This document shows positions 47,881 through 55,343 of a stretch of DNA of 64,000 bases, piece after piece. Origin of the DNA: Streptomyces sp. NBC_00510 (lineage in GTDB: Bacteria > Actinomycetota > Actinomycetes > Streptomycetales > Streptomycetaceae); the NCBI GenBank assembly GCA_036013505.1, contig CP107851.1, positions 9,596,001 through 9,660,000 on the forward strand, written 5' to 3'. The first letter of the stretch is position 1. Each line of letters opens with the position of its first letter. Made by a program: the position numbers and the translations under genes. Below the pieces are notes generated by a model. It saw nothing but the letters and a program-made list of their open reading frames with translations, searched no databases and was not told the origin of the DNA.

Positions 47881-48419
47881 TCACCGCGGGGCTCGGCCTC
47901 GGCACGGGGGGCCGGGCTGGTGCTGGGTGGCGAGCACGGCGGCCTGGATGCGGCGCTCGACGCCGAGCTTGGCCGGCATCCGGGAGATGTGGTTGTTGAC
48001 CGCCTTCTCCGACAGGGACAGCCGCGGCCCGGTCCGCCGGTTCGTCAGTCCCTCGCCGATCAGCTCCTGGATCTCCCGCTCGCGTGGGGTGAGCGCGGCC
48101 ACTGTCTCATCCCGTGGACTCGCCGGTTCTTCTTGGTGAGGGAGGCTGTTCATCAGCCGGGCGGTGGTCGCCGGGTCGCGTATCGACTGATCCGCTTCAG
48201 CACGTGGCCGGCACCGGCCATGATCGCGTCCAGCAGGGCGCCGTCGTCGAAGGACGTCAGCATCAGGCAGGCCAGCCCCGGCATACGCGAGCGCAGCTCC
48301 CGGCAGACGCCGATGCCGTCGCCGTCTGGAAGGTGCACGTCGAGCATCGCCACGTCCGGCCGCAGTGCCGGGCCGCGGGCGAGTGCGTGGCCGACCGTGC
48401 CGGCCCCTGCCCTGTGTGT
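47881..48419 (-). pseudogene. Decayed NarL/DevR-type response regulator (OsdR-like)
   Basis: Minus strand. The receiver remnant reads GTVGHALARGPALRPDVAML, then DVHLPDGDGIGVCRELRSRM (phospho-Asp region), LACLMLTSFDDGALLDAIMA and GAGHVLKRI. Then about 15-20 residues are deleted with a frameshift. A second frame resumes as QSIRDPATTARLMNSLPH and a GerE/LuxR HTH (LTPREREIQELIGEGLTN, KAVNNHISRMPAKLGVERRI). The first 40-45 residues with the acidic DD pair are missing or scrambled. It matches the DevR/OsdR family order. It cannot give an intact protein. Confidence 0.8.
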
Positions 48420-48510
48420 GCCGTGCTGTTGTCCCGCGTTCCGGTGATCGTCACCGTCGAGGACCGGGTGCGCCAGGGCCGAATCGACCCATCGCAGCGG
48501 AGCGGGCAGG

Positions 48511-49179
48511 TCAGGGGACGTCGATGCGTCGGCCGCTCACCGTTCCCGCCTCGATCCGCACCCACTCGCTGCGGTCGTCGTCGCCCGGCCACGGACCGCT
48601 GTACGCCTGCCGGGCGAGGTGCCGTACCGCCTCCGGGTCCTCGACACGCCTGGCCCTGCCGCGCACCAGGACGCTCCAGCCCTGACTGAGCGCCTCGTCC
48701 ACGTGGTCCACCTCGAAGACGACCTCCGTTCCGGTGACCCCGGCCGGCCCGGAACCGGGGGCGGTCCTGAAGACGACGGACCGGTCGACGACGGTGTAGT
48801 TCACGGGCAGGATGGCCTCGCGACCGGGAGTGGTCACCGCGATCCGGCCCACACCGTGGCCGTCCAGGCGCGACCAGCACTCCTCGGCGGAGAGTTCCAC
48901 CAGGCGTGCGTGGGACGAGGCGCGTCCGAGGCGGCCGGGCGGAAGGTCGGCCTCACCTCCGTTGAGCGCGACGACCGTCGTGTCCAGGACGGCCGCGAGG
49001 GTGCCCAGCGTTCCCGGACCGGGAGCCGCGGTGGACTGTTCCTCGATGAACCGCAGATAACTGGTGGCCATGCCGGCCCGGGCCGCGACCTCCTCACGGG
49101 TCAGGCCCAGCTCGTCGCGCCGTTTGGCCACACGGCGCCCCATGTCACCAGGGGCGGCCGGAAACGGGTTCCGTGCCAT
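48511..49179 (-). CDS. XRE HTH - pyridoxamine 5'-phosphate oxidase-fold fusion protein
   Basis: Fusion protein of 222 residues. The N-terminus is an XRE-type HTH (RRDELGLTREEVAARAGMAT, residues about 18-70). The C-terminus is a split-barrel flavin/F420-binding PPOX domain (ARLVELSAEECWSRLDGHGV, AILPVNYTVVDRSVVFRTAP, GWSVLVRGRARRVEDPEAVR). The DNA-binding half may report flavin or redox state; the enzyme activity is unknown. Its paralogue is at 51465-52127. ATG 49179 is used; GTG 49188 close to AAGGAC is an alternative. DevR-like palindromes lie upstream. Confidence 0.88.
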   Translation of the reverse strand: MARNPFPAAPGDMGRRVAKRRDELGLTREEVAARAGMATSYLRFIEEQSTAAPGPGTLGTLAAVLDTTVVALNGGEADLPPGRLGRASSHARLVELSAEECWSRLDGHGVGRIAVTTPGREAILPVNYTVVDRSVVFRTAPGSGPAGVTGTEVVFEVDHVDEALSQGWSVLVRGRARRVEDPEAVRHLARQAYSGPWPGDDDRSEWVRIEAGTVSGRRIDVP

Positions 49180-49233
49180 GCTGCTCACGTCCTTCGTCCC
49201 GAGGCTCCGAGAGACCGCGCACTGCCGCGTGCG

Positions 49234-49293
49234 GGGTCGGACCCTTCCGATGGTCGTCCGCCGGCGGCCGCGGAGACAGGGCCGAACGGGCCC
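49234..49293. promoter_or_regulatory. DevR-like palindromes upstream of HTH-PPOX gene
   Basis: GGGTC-G-GACCC (49234-49244) and GGGCC-GAACG-GGCCC (49279-49293), 55 and 100 bp before the ATG at 49179. The rest of 49180-49399 shows no gene. Confidence 0.3.
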
Positions 49294-49399
49294 CACAGCC
49301 GGTGAGAACGGCCTGCTCGCCCACTCGATCGGGCTCTTCGGCCCGTGCTCCTCGACTTAGGCTTCGGCGACCGCCGTCGCGGGGAAAGGAGGTGCGGCC

Positions 49400-49576
49400 A
49401 TGGGCCGCGTGAACTTCCGGCGGTGGCGGCGCAATCCGTTGCGACGCGGGACCGATGTCGAGGAGGCGTGGGCGGGATGGGTGGCGGCGGGCCCGACCAT
49501 CCCTGCCGAACGCGTGCGGCGTAGGTCAGTCCCACACGGCGTCGACGACGCCCTCCACGGCACGTGCGAACCGTGA
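49400..49576 (+). CDS. Small ORF of 58 residues with near-perfect ribosome site
   Basis: AAAGGAGGTGCGGCC precedes ATG 49400, the best Shine-Dalgarno in this part of the window. The peptide is Arg/Trp-rich (MGRVNFRRWRRNPLRRGTDV, EEAWAGWVAAGPTIPAERVR) and G/C third positions hold up to about codon 42. Then it runs antisense over the last 51 bp of the CBS gene and stops at 49576. No family is recognised. It could be a short basic protein or the 5' end of a gene cut by recombination. Confidence 0.45.
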   Translation: MGRVNFRRWRRNPLRRGTDVEEAWAGWVAAGPTIPAERVRRRSVPHGVDDALHGTCEP

Positions 49577-50158
49577 CGCCACGGGAACCAGGGACGGGTC
49601 GCCCGGCGCGCCGGAAAAGTGGACGACGCCCCCGTCGACGCGTGCCCGCACCGACGAGGGTTCGCCGGGGAAGAGGTACCCGGCGATCTCGCGGTTGACC
49701 TCCTCGGCGATCTCCTCGTCCGGTCGCAGGAAGACTTTCAGCAGGTCGCCCCGGCTGACGATGCCGCACAGCATGCCCTCACCGTCGATGACCGGCAGGC
49801 GCTTGACGTTGCGGAACGCCATGGCGCGCGCCGCCTGGGCCAGCGTGGCGTCGCTGTGCACGCACACGGCGGGGGCGCTCATCAGCTCGTCGGCGGTGGT
49901 GGCGCCGGCCTTGCCCAGATCCGGCAGCCGTCGCATCTGCTCGTCGCGGGAAGGGGCGCTGTCGCGGTACTCCTCCTTGGGCAGCAGGTCGGCCTCGGAG
50001 ACCACACCGACGACCCGGCCCTCGCCCTCCAGTACGGGCAGGGCGCTGACCTTCCAGCGCCCCATCGTCATGACGATCTCCTTGAACGACGCGTTCCGGC
50101 CGACGGCGACGACGGACCGGGTCATCACGTCGCTGACGATGTGGGGGCTGCCGTGCAT
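49526..50158 (-). CDS. CBS-pair and BON domain protein
   Basis: Soluble protein of 210 residues. Two CBS motifs (residues about 8-60: VSDVMTRSVVAVGRNASFKE and 90-145: ELMSAPAVCVHSDATLAQAA, RLPVIDGEGMLCGIVSRGDL) form a Bateman module that binds adenine nucleotides. A BON-like domain follows (VRARVDGGVVHFSGAPGDPS, about 165-210). Such proteins are frequent in DosR/OsdR-type regulons. It is paralogous to those at 53339 and 59491. ATG 50158 follows GAGGAGG. Confidence 0.92.
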   Translation of the reverse strand: MHGSPHIVSDVMTRSVVAVGRNASFKEIVMTMGRWKVSALPVLEGEGRVVGVVSEADLLPKEEYRDSAPSRDEQMRRLPDLGKAGATTADELMSAPAVCVHSDATLAQAARAMAFRNVKRLPVIDGEGMLCGIVSRGDLLKVFLRPDEEIAEEVNREIAGYLFPGEPSSVRARVDGGVVHFSGAPGDPSLVPVASRFARAVEGVVDAVWD

Positions 50159-50177
50159 CAGTTCCTCCTCGCGGGAT

Positions 50178-50217
50178 GGGCCCGGGCAGGCAGCGTGGGG
50201 TTCCGCTGCCCGGGCCC
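50178..50217. terminator. Large inverted repeat upstream of CBS gene
   Basis: GGGCCCGGGCAG (50178-50189) pairs perfectly with CTGCCCGGGCCC (50206-50217) across 16 bases, 20 bp upstream of the CBS start. It could end transcripts from upstream or act in the leader of the CBS mRNA. Confidence 0.5.
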
Positions 50218-50522
50218 GTAGAGGTCCAGCAGACGGGTGCGGGTCTGCGGCGGGCGGTGGGGCACATGGCGGGACACGGCCCGGCCGAAGGCCGGATCTG
50301 CCTCGCAGAGCCGAACTCCATCAGGCCCTGCCGCGCCTGGGCCGGCACCTCCGTGATGCAGCCCGTCGAGGTGATGTGGCGGGAGTCGACCGGGCGGCCC
50401 TGGCGGCGGCCCTCGCCTACATCCTGTGCCCCGGAACCCGGCGTCCGCAGGGGCCTACCGGCCCCTTGTCGGGGCCCGGCCGGTACCGAAGGCGTCAGAC
50501 CGCACGACGGGGGACCCGGCGG
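50218..50522. other. Gap without an intact gene; possible small remnant
   Basis: A palindrome CCGGCC-GAA-GGCCGG lies at 50281-50295, resembling TGGGCC-GAA-GGCCCA before the DoxX gene. In the plus strand, about 50308-50440, one frame reads AELHQALPRLGRHL and later VDRAALAAALAYILCPG with good third-position bias but no start or stop logic. This may be a degraded gene; the family is not recognised. Confidence 0.25.
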
Positions 50523-51443
50523 TCAGCCGATCGGGACCAGGACGACGGGGCAGTGCGCGTGATGCAGTACGGCATGGGTGACCGGGCCCAGGTGCAGCCC
50601 CAACGGACGGGTCTCCCGCCGGTGGGCGCCGACCACCAGCACGTCCGCCGCGCGGCTCGCCTCCACCAGGGCGGCCGCAGCGTGTCCTGGAACGGAGTCC
50701 ACGCGCACGGCGACATCGGGGAAGCGTTCGGCGACCTTGGACACGGCGAACCGGGCGAGTTCCTTGTGCTGGCGGGCCTGGGAGGCCAGGTCCTGGCCGC
50801 GGGAAACGGGCCACTCGCCCAGGGAGATGTGCGGGTGGGTCCACGTATGCAGCACCCGAAGTCTTGCGCTGCGTCGTCCGGCCTCCTCGAAGGCGAACAG
50901 GGCGGCCTCAGCGTCGCTTTCGTCCTCCAGACCGAGCAGCACCTTGTCGTGCAGCAGCCCGCGCCGGGCGGCCGTGTCCTCGCCGCGGACGACCATCAGC
51001 GGGCCGGCGGTGTGGGCGGCCACCCGCAGGCTGACGGAACCCAGGAGCAGCCCGGCGAAGCCGCCACGGCCGCGGGTGCCGACGACGGTCAGGGCCGCGG
51101 TCCGGCCCAGGCGGACCAGCGCGGAGGCAGCCGGCTCGGCCGCCTGCTCCAGCGCGACGGACAGCCCCGGGTGCCGGTCCTCCATGCGTGCGGCGGCCAC
51201 GTCCAGGACCGTACGGGCCGCTTCGCCCCGCGCGCGCTCACGATCGGCGTCCAGGCCGAATCCGACCTCGCCCGGATCGGGCCACGGCAGGCCGAGCACG
51301 ATCCGCAGCGCGGTGTCCCGCCGGTGTGCCTCGGCGGCGGCAACGTCCAAGGCGCGTACGGCGGGATCCGACCCGTCGAACCCCACGACGACGTCCCCGT
51401 GCGGTGGGCGGAGCAGCTCCGCTCCGTATCCGGTGCCGGTCAT
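50523..51443 (-). CDS. Tandem universal stress protein (two UspA domains)
   Basis: Cytoplasmic stress protein of 306 residues. Domain 1 (residues about 17-153: VVVGFDGSDPAVRALDVAAA) ends in the ATP-binding motif GTRGRGGFAGLLLGSVSLRV. Domain 2 (about 165-305) ends in VGAHRRETRPLGLHLGPVTH, where the GxxGxGGS motif is altered, so only the first domain clearly keeps ATP binding. It is the last gene of an ADH/HTH-PPOX/USP operon, starting 21 bp after the preceding stop. Confidence 0.93.
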   Translation of the reverse strand: MTGTGYGAELLRPPHGDVVVGFDGSDPAVRALDVAAAEAHRRDTALRIVLGLPWPDPGEVGFGLDADRERARGEAARTVLDVAAARMEDRHPGLSVALEQAAEPAASALVRLGRTAALTVVGTRGRGGFAGLLLGSVSLRVAAHTAGPLMVVRGEDTAARRGLLHDKVLLGLEDESDAEAALFAFEEAGRRSARLRVLHTWTHPHISLGEWPVSRGQDLASQARQHKELARFAVSKVAERFPDVAVRVDSVPGHAAAALVEASRAADVLVVGAHRRETRPLGLHLGPVTHAVLHHAHCPVVLVPIG

Positions 51444-51464
51444 CCCCGTCCCCTTGCCGTCATG

Positions 51465-52127
51465 TCAGCCGACCATGATGCGGCGCCCCGTTATGGTCGC
51501 CGGGGTGATCCGCACCCACAGGTCGCGATCCCAGCCGGCCCACGGCCCCGTGTACGCCCGGTCGTCGAGCCGCCGGAGGCCCGCGGGGTCGGTCACGGTG
51601 TGCGCCATGCCACGGACGAGGACGCTCCAGCCCTGGCTCAGGGCGTCGTCCACCTCGTCCACCTCGAAGGCGCACCTGGTGTCGGAGGCCTCCGCGGGGG
51701 TCGCTGCAGGGGAGGTGCGGAAGGCGATCGTGCCCTCGTCGACGCTGTAGTTGACCGGCAGGACGGTGAGCCCGTCCGGCATGGACAGGGCGAGCCTGCC
51801 GACCCCGTGCGTGGACAGCAGTCTCCAGCACTCCGCGCCGCCCAGTTCGACCAGTTCGGCGCGGAGTGCGGCCTGCCCGCGACCCGGCGGCAGATCGGCC
51901 CCGCCCCCGCTGAGCGCGGAAACGCTGGTGTCCAGCGCCATGGCCAGGCCGCGCAGCGTCGCGACGCCCGGAGCGGCGGTGGAGTCCTGTTCCACGTACC
52001 GCAGGTAGCCCGTGGCGATGCCCGTGCGGCGCGCCACATCCTCCTGCGACAGACCCAGTTCCGCACGGCGCATCGCGATGCGCCGGCCGACGTCCCCGGG
52101 CGCGGTGGCTGTCGGGTGCTTCGTCAT
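51465..52127 (-). CDS. XRE HTH - pyridoxamine 5'-phosphate oxidase-fold fusion protein (paralogue)
   Basis: Fusion protein of 220 residues, about half identical in pattern to that at 48511. HTH: RRAELGLSQEDVARRTGIAT, residues about 18-70. PPOX barrel: AELVELGGAECWRLLSTHGV, TVLPVNYSVDEGTIAFRTSP, SDTRCAFEVDEVDDALSQGW. It starts 25 bp after the alcohol dehydrogenase stop and ends 21 bp before the USP start, so the three genes form one operon. Confidence 0.9.
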   Translation of the reverse strand: MTKHPTATAPGDVGRRIAMRRAELGLSQEDVARRTGIATGYLRYVEQDSTAAPGVATLRGLAMALDTSVSALSGGGADLPPGRGQAALRAELVELGGAECWRLLSTHGVGRLALSMPDGLTVLPVNYSVDEGTIAFRTSPAATPAEASDTRCAFEVDEVDDALSQGWSVLVRGMAHTVTDPAGLRRLDDRAYTGPWAGWDRDLWVRITPATITGRRIMVG

Positions 52128-52152
52128 GACCGCTCGGTCCTTTCCTCGGTGC

Positions 52153-53220
52153 TCAGCCGGCGAGCGCCACCGCCGTGTGCTGCGGGCCGCCCAGCACGAC
52201 CTTGAGCGCCCCGGTGTCGGCCGCCCGGCCGAACACGTCGTAGGCCTCCGCCATGTCGTGGAGTTCGAAGGTGTGGGTGACGAGGGACGAGGCCGGAAGG
52301 CGTCCTGCCGCCATCATCCGCAGCAGGACCGGGGTGGAGAACGTGTCGACCAATCCCGTCGTGATCGTCACGTTCCTGCTCCACAGGTCCTCCAGGTGGA
52401 GCCTGGCCGGCGCGCCGTGGACGCCGACGTTGGCGAGGTGGCCGCCCGGCCGCACGATGCGCGAGCACAGTTCGAAGCTCTCGGGCAGTCCCACCGCCTC
52501 GATCACGACGTCGGCGCCGAGTCCCTCGGTCAGGTCGTGGACCAGCCGTTCGGGTTGCTCGCCGGCGTTGGCGACGGCTTCGGCCCCCAGGCGCTTGGCC
52601 GCGTCCAGCCGGGCCTCCGCCAGGTCGATCGCGATGATCCGGTCGGGGGAGTAGAGACGCGCCGTGGCGATCGCGGCCAGTCCGATGGGTCCGGTGCCGA
52701 CGACGGCCACGTTGTCCCCGGGCCGCACGTGGCCGTTGAGGACACCCACCTCGTATGCCGTGGGGAAGACGTCGGCGAGCAGCACCGCGTCCTGGTTGCC
52801 CACCGAGACGGGCAGAGGGTGGAGGGAGACGTCGGCGAACGGCACGCGCACGTACTCGGCCTGCGTCCCGTCGATCAGGTGCCCCAGCACCCATCCTCCA
52901 CCGCCCAGGCACTGCCCGTAGGCGCCCTCGCGGCAGAAGCGGCACCGGCCGCACCCGCAGATGCAGGAGATCAGGACCCGGTCGCCGGGACGCACCGTCG
53001 TGACAGCGGGACCGGTTTCGACGACCTCGCCGACCGCCTCGTGCCCCAGCACGGTGCCGGGGCGTACATCGGGCACGTCACCCTTGAGGATGTGCAGATC
53101 GGTGCCGCAGATGGTGACCGAGTCGACGCGGACGATCGCGTCGCCGGAGTCCTCGACGTCCGGATCCGGCACCTCCTGCCAGCGCGCCTGCCCGGGCTCC
53201 TGGAAAACCCACGCCTTCAT
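52153..53220 (-). CDS. Zinc-dependent alcohol dehydrogenase (MDR family)
   Basis: Medium-chain dehydrogenase of 355 residues. Catalytic zinc ligands are Cys38 (TICGTDLH) and His60-Glu61 (GHEAVGEV). The structural zinc cysteines lie in CICGCGRCRFCREGAYGQC. The NAD(P) motif is VVGTGPIGLAAIATA, with the acidic IAIDLAEARLD after beta-2 favouring NAD. It may reoxidise NADH by reducing an aldehyde under oxygen limitation, an inference from its context. ATG 53220 leads the three-gene operon. Confidence 0.93.
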   Translation of the reverse strand: MKAWVFQEPGQARWQEVPDPDVEDSGDAIVRVDSVTICGTDLHILKGDVPDVRPGTVLGHEAVGEVVETGPAVTTVRPGDRVLISCICGCGRCRFCREGAYGQCLGGGGWVLGHLIDGTQAEYVRVPFADVSLHPLPVSVGNQDAVLLADVFPTAYEVGVLNGHVRPGDNVAVVGTGPIGLAAIATARLYSPDRIIAIDLAEARLDAAKRLGAEAVANAGEQPERLVHDLTEGLGADVVIEAVGLPESFELCSRIVRPGGHLANVGVHGAPARLHLEDLWSRNVTITTGLVDTFSTPVLLRMMAAGRLPASSLVTHTFELHDMAEAYDVFGRAADTGALKVVLGGPQHTAVALAG

Positions 53221-53289
53221 GGCCTTCCCCTCCTTCGGACGGAGTCGTGTGCTGCTGCAAGCGTGTTGCGGGGCGCCCGGCGTCCGCTT

Positions 53290-53304
53290 GGGCCGGTCGG
53301 GTCC
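53290..53304. promoter_or_regulatory. DevR-like palindrome upstream of ADH operon
   Basis: GGGCC-GGTCG-GGTCC (4 of 5 arm pairs match), 70 bp before the ADH ATG. Confidence 0.28.
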
Positions 53305-53338
53305 GTCGGGGGGTCCGACGGTCGCCGTCTAGGGCACC

Positions 53339-53980
53339 TCACACGCGGCTCGAGGTGAGGTCGAAGCGCACGTCCACGACACCCTCGACCGAGCGCACGA
53401 TCCGTGCCACGACCGGGACAAGCGAGCGGTCGGCGAGCAGGCCGCTCACCGTGACGATTCCGTCGGTGGCTTCGATCTCCACCAACTGCCATGCGCCCGG
53501 CAGGAGTTCGCCCGCGAGGACGTCCCGCACGTCACGGGTGATCTCCTCGTCCGTCCGCAGGAACACCTTGAGCAGGTCGCCCCGGCTCACCACGCCCCGC
53601 AGCGAGCCGTCGGCGTCGACCACCGGCAGCCGCTTCACATGGTGCACGGCCATCGTCCGCGCCGCCCGCGCCAGCGGTTCGTCCTCGCGCACGGTGACCG
53701 CCGGGGCCGTCATCAGCTGCTCGCAGGTGACCGCGGCCGCCTTGTCCGGGCCTGTGCCGACCGGCGGGGCGTCGTCCTCGCGGTGTTCCTCCTTGCGCAG
53801 CAGATCCGCCTCGGAGACCACGCCGACGACCCGGGTCCCGTCGGCCACCACGGGCAGGGCGCTGACCTTCCACTGCTCCAGGGTCCGCACGATCTCCTTG
53901 AACGACGTGCCCAGGGCGACCGCGACGACCTTGCGCGTCATCACGTCGCCGACGGTCGCCGGATGCCGGTTGGCGTTCAT
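53339..53980 (-). CDS. CBS-pair and BON domain protein
   Basis: Bateman-module protein of 213 residues, paralogous to that at 49526. CBS1: VGDVMTRKVVAVALGTSFKE and KVSALPVVADGTRVVGVVSE. CBS2: QLMTAPAVTVREDEPLARAA and RLPVVDADGSLRGVVSRGDL. BON-like tail: VEIEATDGIVTVSGLLADRS. ATG 53980 has AAGGAGG. It is monocistronic by position, with a palindrome 72 bp upstream. Confidence 0.92.
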   Translation of the reverse strand: MNANRHPATVGDVMTRKVVAVALGTSFKEIVRTLEQWKVSALPVVADGTRVVGVVSEADLLRKEEHREDDAPPVGTGPDKAAAVTCEQLMTAPAVTVREDEPLARAARTMAVHHVKRLPVVDADGSLRGVVSRGDLLKVFLRTDEEITRDVRDVLAGELLPGAWQLVEIEATDGIVTVSGLLADRSLVPVVARIVRSVEGVVDVRFDLTSSRV

Positions 53981-54051
53981 GGCCGCCTCCTTCGACGAGG
54001 ACGGAAGACCTCCCGCACCCAGTCTGGGGCGCGTCGGCAACCGCTGCCATG

Positions 54052-54065
54052 GGGCCACTTGGCCC
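54052..54065. promoter_or_regulatory. DevR-like palindrome upstream of second CBS gene
   Basis: GGGCC-ACTT-GGCCC, perfect arms (extended by one base each side: GGGGCC/GGCCCC), 72 bp before the CBS ATG. Confidence 0.4.
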
Positions 54066-54129
54066 CGTGGGCGGGCCCAATGCCCCTCGCCTCCCGGCCA
54101 CCCGGCGCGCGGATCAGCGCGGTCGCCGC

Positions 54130-54897
54130 TCAGGGGACGTGGTTGCCGAATCCGGACGTTCGCCATGTGCGGCCGTCGGGGAGGACGGCGAGCGCCTCGT
54201 ATCCGTCCAGGGCCTCCAGCCAGGCCTGGGATGCGTTGCCGCGCGCGAAGGCCGCGGTGGCGTAGGCGTCGGTCATCGTCAGGGCCGGTCCGATGACCGT
54301 GAGGGAGACCAGCTCGGTGGCCGGGGTGGCGTCGTGCGGGACGAGGATGTGGGCGCCCCGCTCCGCGGTGCCCGACGTGGCGATGGCCAGGTCCCCGCTC
54401 GCGGTCACGACGGCGAGTGGCACCCCTGGGCGCAGCGGGTCGGCAATGCCGATGTGCCAAGGTGTGCCGGGGGCCGCTTGGCCCCGGAGGCGGATGTCGC
54501 CGCCGCCGTTGACGCAGGTGTGGTGCGCGCCGGCCTCGTGGAGCATCCGGGAGGCGTTCTCGGCGGCCCACCCCTTGACGAGGCCCGAGGGGTCGAGGGT
54601 GCCGCGGGCCGTGATGCTGAACCAGCCGTCCGTCTCGTGGCTCGCCCGGGCGCACAGCTCCAGCACGTCGCGCACCTCGCCCGGACAGTCGGCGAGGCCG
54701 ATCTCGCCGCGGCCGAGCCTGCTGACGGCGCTGTCGGGACGGTACGTGGAGAACACGGCGTCCACGGTGTGCAGATGGCGGACGGCACGGTCGAGGGCGT
54801 GGCGGATGGCGGACGTGGCCCGGTCCCGGACGTCGAAGGAGAAGACGGTGCCCATGACGTGTTCGACGTGGTGCAGGCCGGAGGCGGGGTTACGCAC
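54130..54897 (-). CDS. apbE: FAD:protein FMN transferase (ApbE)
   Basis: Flavinyltransferase of 255 residues that links FMN covalently to a Thr/Ser of target proteins. N-terminal HHVEHVMGTVFSFDVRD, the DPSGLVKGWAAENASRML block, VNGGGDIRLRG, AIATSGTAERGAHILVP, and the Mg-binding ALTMTDAYATAAF. GTG 54897 overlaps the stop of the FMN-binding protein gene by 8 bp. Its natural target is therefore the product of that gene. It has no clear signal peptide. Confidence 0.93.
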   Translation of the reverse strand: MRNPASGLHHVEHVMGTVFSFDVRDRATSAIRHALDRAVRHLHTVDAVFSTYRPDSAVSRLGRGEIGLADCPGEVRDVLELCARASHETDGWFSITARGTLDPSGLVKGWAAENASRMLHEAGAHHTCVNGGGDIRLRGQAAPGTPWHIGIADPLRPGVPLAVVTASGDLAIATSGTAERGAHILVPHDATPATELVSLTVIGPALTMTDAYATAAFARGNASQAWLEALDGYEALAVLPDGRTWRTSGFGNHVP

Positions 54898-55333
54898 GGG
54901 CCTGGTCCAGAGCGCTCTGCAGGGACCGGACGTACCCCTGGCTGGTGTAGCTCGCCCCGGACACGGCGTCGATGCGGGCGCTCTGGGCGCCGAGGGCCTC
55001 CTGCGTCAGACGGGGCAGGGCGTAGGCGGCGATCTGCCGGTCCCTGCCGTTGCCCTCCGGCGCCTGGAGCACCCGGACGGTGGTGATCTTCCCCTCGGCG
55101 AGCACGGCGGCCACCTGCACGGTCCCGTACGGGGTGTCGACGGGCGCACCGGTGAAGGTGCCGGTGGCGGCGCCGTGGGCGCCCGCGGACGCGGGCTCCG
55201 ACCGCCGGGGCGTGGGCGAGTCCGCCGAGGGATCCGGACCACCCGCCACCACGGACGGCTGGTGGGGTTTGAGGAGGAGCATCCCGGCGATGAGGGCGCT
55301 GGTCCCGGTGGTGGTGAGCACGGCGCGGCGCAT
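54890..55333 (-). CDS. FMN-binding domain protein (ApbE target)
   Basis: Exported or membrane-anchored protein of 147 residues. An N-terminal hydrophobic helix (residues 4-21) precedes a Pro/Ser-rich linker and an FMN_bind domain (about 60-147: TPYGTVQVAAVLAEGKITTV). The flavinylation motif is DAVSGASYTSQGY, with Thr130 the likely FMN attachment site. It sits between the ferric-reductase-like protein and ApbE and probably relays electrons outside the membrane. ATG 55333 has GAGGAG. Confidence 0.92.
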   Translation of the reverse strand: MRRAVLTTTGTSALIAGMLLLKPHQPSVVAGGPDPSADSPTPRRSEPASAGAHGAATGTFTGAPVDTPYGTVQVAAVLAEGKITTVRVLQAPEGNGRDRQIAAYALPRLTQEALGAQSARIDAVSGASYTSQGYVRSLQSALDQARA

Positions 55334-55343
55334 GCGGTTCTCC

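Noticed and set aside
49357..49563. 68-codon minus-strand frame ahead of the HTH-PPOX gene
   Set aside because: Antisense of the small plus-strand ORF, which has the ribosome site and better codon pattern.
54471..54484. GGGCC-GCTT-GGCCC palindrome inside apbE as a DevR-like site
   Set aside because: It is deep within a coding region; kept only as a reminder that the motif also arises by chance at this GC content.
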